DNA of 7,054 nucleotides from Chloroflexota bacterium (GTDB lineage: Bacteria > Chloroflexota > Dehalococcoidia > Dehalococcoidales > RBG-16-60-22): contig JANYKH010000289.1 in NCBI GenBank assembly GCA_025358235.1, forward strand, positions 1-7,054, read 5' to 3'. Within the stretch, counting starts at the first letter, position 1. Every line of letters starts with the position of its first letter. Shown here piece by piece: positions 6,137 through 7,054 of this stretch. The position numbers and the translations under genes were made by a program. The notes below the pieces were generated by a model that saw nothing but the letters and a program-made list of their open reading frames with translations, was not told the DNA's origin and did no database searches.

Positions 6137-6847
6137 TCACAGTCCGGACGCCAGGCGGGTTTCCAGTTCAAGACCGGCGGCCAACGGAAGGTCCATGCCG
6201 CGGTCGACGGCCTTTTTAGCGGCTTTAACCAGAGCGGGATCAAGAGCGGCAATGCGATGAGCGAGGACTTCAGCTTCGAGGTAGAGGTTACTTTTAGGGA
6301 TGACGCGGTTGACGAGCCGGTATTTCAGGGCTTCTTTTGCATCCAGCCAGCGGGCGGAGAGGAGGACATCCATAGCGCGGGCGGGGCCAATGGCGCGGGG
6401 CAAGGTCTGAGTGCCACCGGCGGCGGGGATAATACCAAGGCCCACTTCCGGCAGACCGAAACGGGCGTCCTCCGAAGCGATGCGGATATCGCAGCAGAGG
6501 GATATTTCAATGCCGGAGCCCAGGACGTAGCCCTGAAGGGCGGCGATGAGGGGTTTATCAAGATTCAGGAAACGACCCCACACATCACGTTCCCAGCGCA
6601 CCTGGCGGGCAATGACGGGGGAGGGGGCGCTGAGAAATTCAGTTAAATCAGCGCCGGCGCAGAAAGCCTTATCACCGGCGCCGCGGAAAATGACCGCGCG
6701 AATCGAATCGTCGTCTTTGAGGGCGCCCAGGACTTCATAAAGGTCATCGCGCATTTGAACGCTGTAAGCGTTGAGCTGTTTGGGACGGTTTAAGGAAACA
6801 CGGGCAATAGGCCCGTCAACTTCGTAAATAATAGTCTGGAAGGACAT
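6137..6847 (-). CDS. Enoyl-CoA hydratase/isomerase family protein (crotonase), short C-terminus
   Basis: A 236-residue cytoplasmic crotonase, expected to hydrate trans-2-enoyl-CoA or perform a related reaction on a CoA thioester. Landmarks in order: LNRPKQLNA (19-27), the first oxyanion-hole segment FCAGADL (62-68), the second at GYVLGSGIE (106-114), catalytic Glu114 (corresponding to Glu144 of rat enoyl-CoA hydratase) and Glu134 in GLPEVGLG (corresponding to Glu164), followed by IPAAGGTQTLPR (140-151). Both catalytic glutamates support true hydratase chemistry. Usual family length is about 255-260; this protein ends at ETRLASGL and lacks the final segment ending in AFLEKR.PEFKG. Its stop is a tandem TGA TAA. 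The start lies 6 bases after the stop of the preceding crotonase, with no good ribosome binding site of its own, so coupled translation is likely. The substrate (fatty, aromatic or branched acyl-CoA) cannot be read from the sequence. Confidence 0.88.
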   Translation of the reverse strand: MSFQTIIYEVDGPIARVSLNRPKQLNAYSVQMRDDLYEVLGALKDDDSIRAVIFRGAGDKAFCAGADLTEFLSAPSPVIARQVRWERDVWGRFLNLDKPLIAALQGYVLGSGIEISLCCDIRIASEDARFGLPEVGLGIIPAAGGTQTLPRAIGPARAMDVLLSARWLDAKEALKYRLVNRVIPKSNLYLEAEVLAHRIAALDPALVKAAKKAVDRGMDLPLAAGLELETRLASGL

Positions 6848-6853
6848 CTGGGA

Positions 6854-7054
6854 TTACCGGCCTTTAAATTCCGGCGAGCGTTTTTCCAGGAAAGCGCGGA
6901 TGCCTTCCGTGCGGTCGGCGGTAGTGTGAAGCAGAAAATAGAGGTCTTCTTCCATGCGGATGCCCTGTTCAAGGGTAAGATCCATGCCTTTGTTAACCGC
7001 CTCTTTCAGGAAGCGGGAAGCGATAGGCCCCTTGGTGGCGAGGGCAACGGCGAG
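6854..7054 (-). CDS. Enoyl-CoA hydratase/isomerase family protein, C-terminal 66 residues (5' end outside window)
   Basis: The visible part is the end of a second crotonase. It begins LAVALATKGPIASRFLKEAV, matching the helix before the crotonase C-terminal trimerisation region, continues with NKGMDLTLEQGIRMEEDLY and ends with the canonical TADRTEGIRAFLEKRSPEF and a KGR-TAA stop. None of the catalytic residues fall inside the window, so activity cannot be judged. The gene directly precedes the short crotonase with 6 bases between them, which implies one transcript. Its helix AVNKGMDL aligns with AVDRGMDL of the downstream protein, so the two are paralogues, though clearly diverged. Confidence 0.88.
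   Translation of the reverse strand, partial: LAVALATKGPIASRFLKEAVNKGMDLTLEQGIRMEEDLYFLLHTTADRTEGIRAFLEKRSPEFKGR

Noticed and set aside
6095..6646. 183-codon open frame on the plus strand across the short crotonase
   Set aside because: It is antisense to a crotonase with intact catalytic motifs; it is rich in Gly and has no recognisable family.

Overview
The window carries seven protein-coding genes, two of them cut by the window edges, and no RNA gene, insertion sequence or CRISPR array that I can recognise. GC content is moderate, and the one long noncoding stretch (219-897) is clearly AT-rich in its first half. Gene content (prokaryotic lipoprotein, U32 family protein, NatA-type ABC exporter, tandem crotonases) is bacterial. 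The lipobox followed by a Pro/Thr-rich linker and the crotonase pair would fit an anaerobic lineage such as Chloroflexota/Dehalococcoidia, but this taxonomic guess is weak and rests on general impression only.

Layout. At the left edge, a secreted protein of unknown function reads leftward (218 to 1). A 679-base divergent region (219-897) follows, with three ATACGTAT palindromes, a plausible sigma-70-like promoter facing right and a perfect 8-2-8 dyad. A rightward lipoprotein gene (898-2118) follows; its product is built from two gap-free copies of an unrecognised domain of about 127 aligned residues, offset by 176 residues. It converges on a leftward U32 family gene (4186 to 2222) of the RlhA/TrhP type, which has its own likely promoter at 4250-4277. 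Further right, four leftward genes lie head to tail: the 3' end of an enoyl-CoA hydratase/isomerase (7054 to 6854), a second and shorter crotonase (6847 to 6137), an ABC ATPase (6061 to 5123) and its ABC-2 permease (5133 to 4321).

How they work together. ATPase and permease overlap by 11 bases and almost certainly form one exporter. The two crotonases are 6 bases apart and are surely co-transcribed; both should act on acyl-CoA thioesters in beta-oxidation or a related pathway. The exporter genes lie 75 bases downstream of the crotonases on the same strand with no obvious terminator between, so all four may be one operon whose promoter is outside the window. No functional link between exporter and crotonases can be read from the sequence. 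The U32 gene looks like an independent RNA-modification-type housekeeping gene. The most unusual parts are the duplicated-domain lipoprotein with its palindrome-rich upstream region, and the second crotonase, which keeps both catalytic glutamates but lacks the C-terminal segment its neighbour has.
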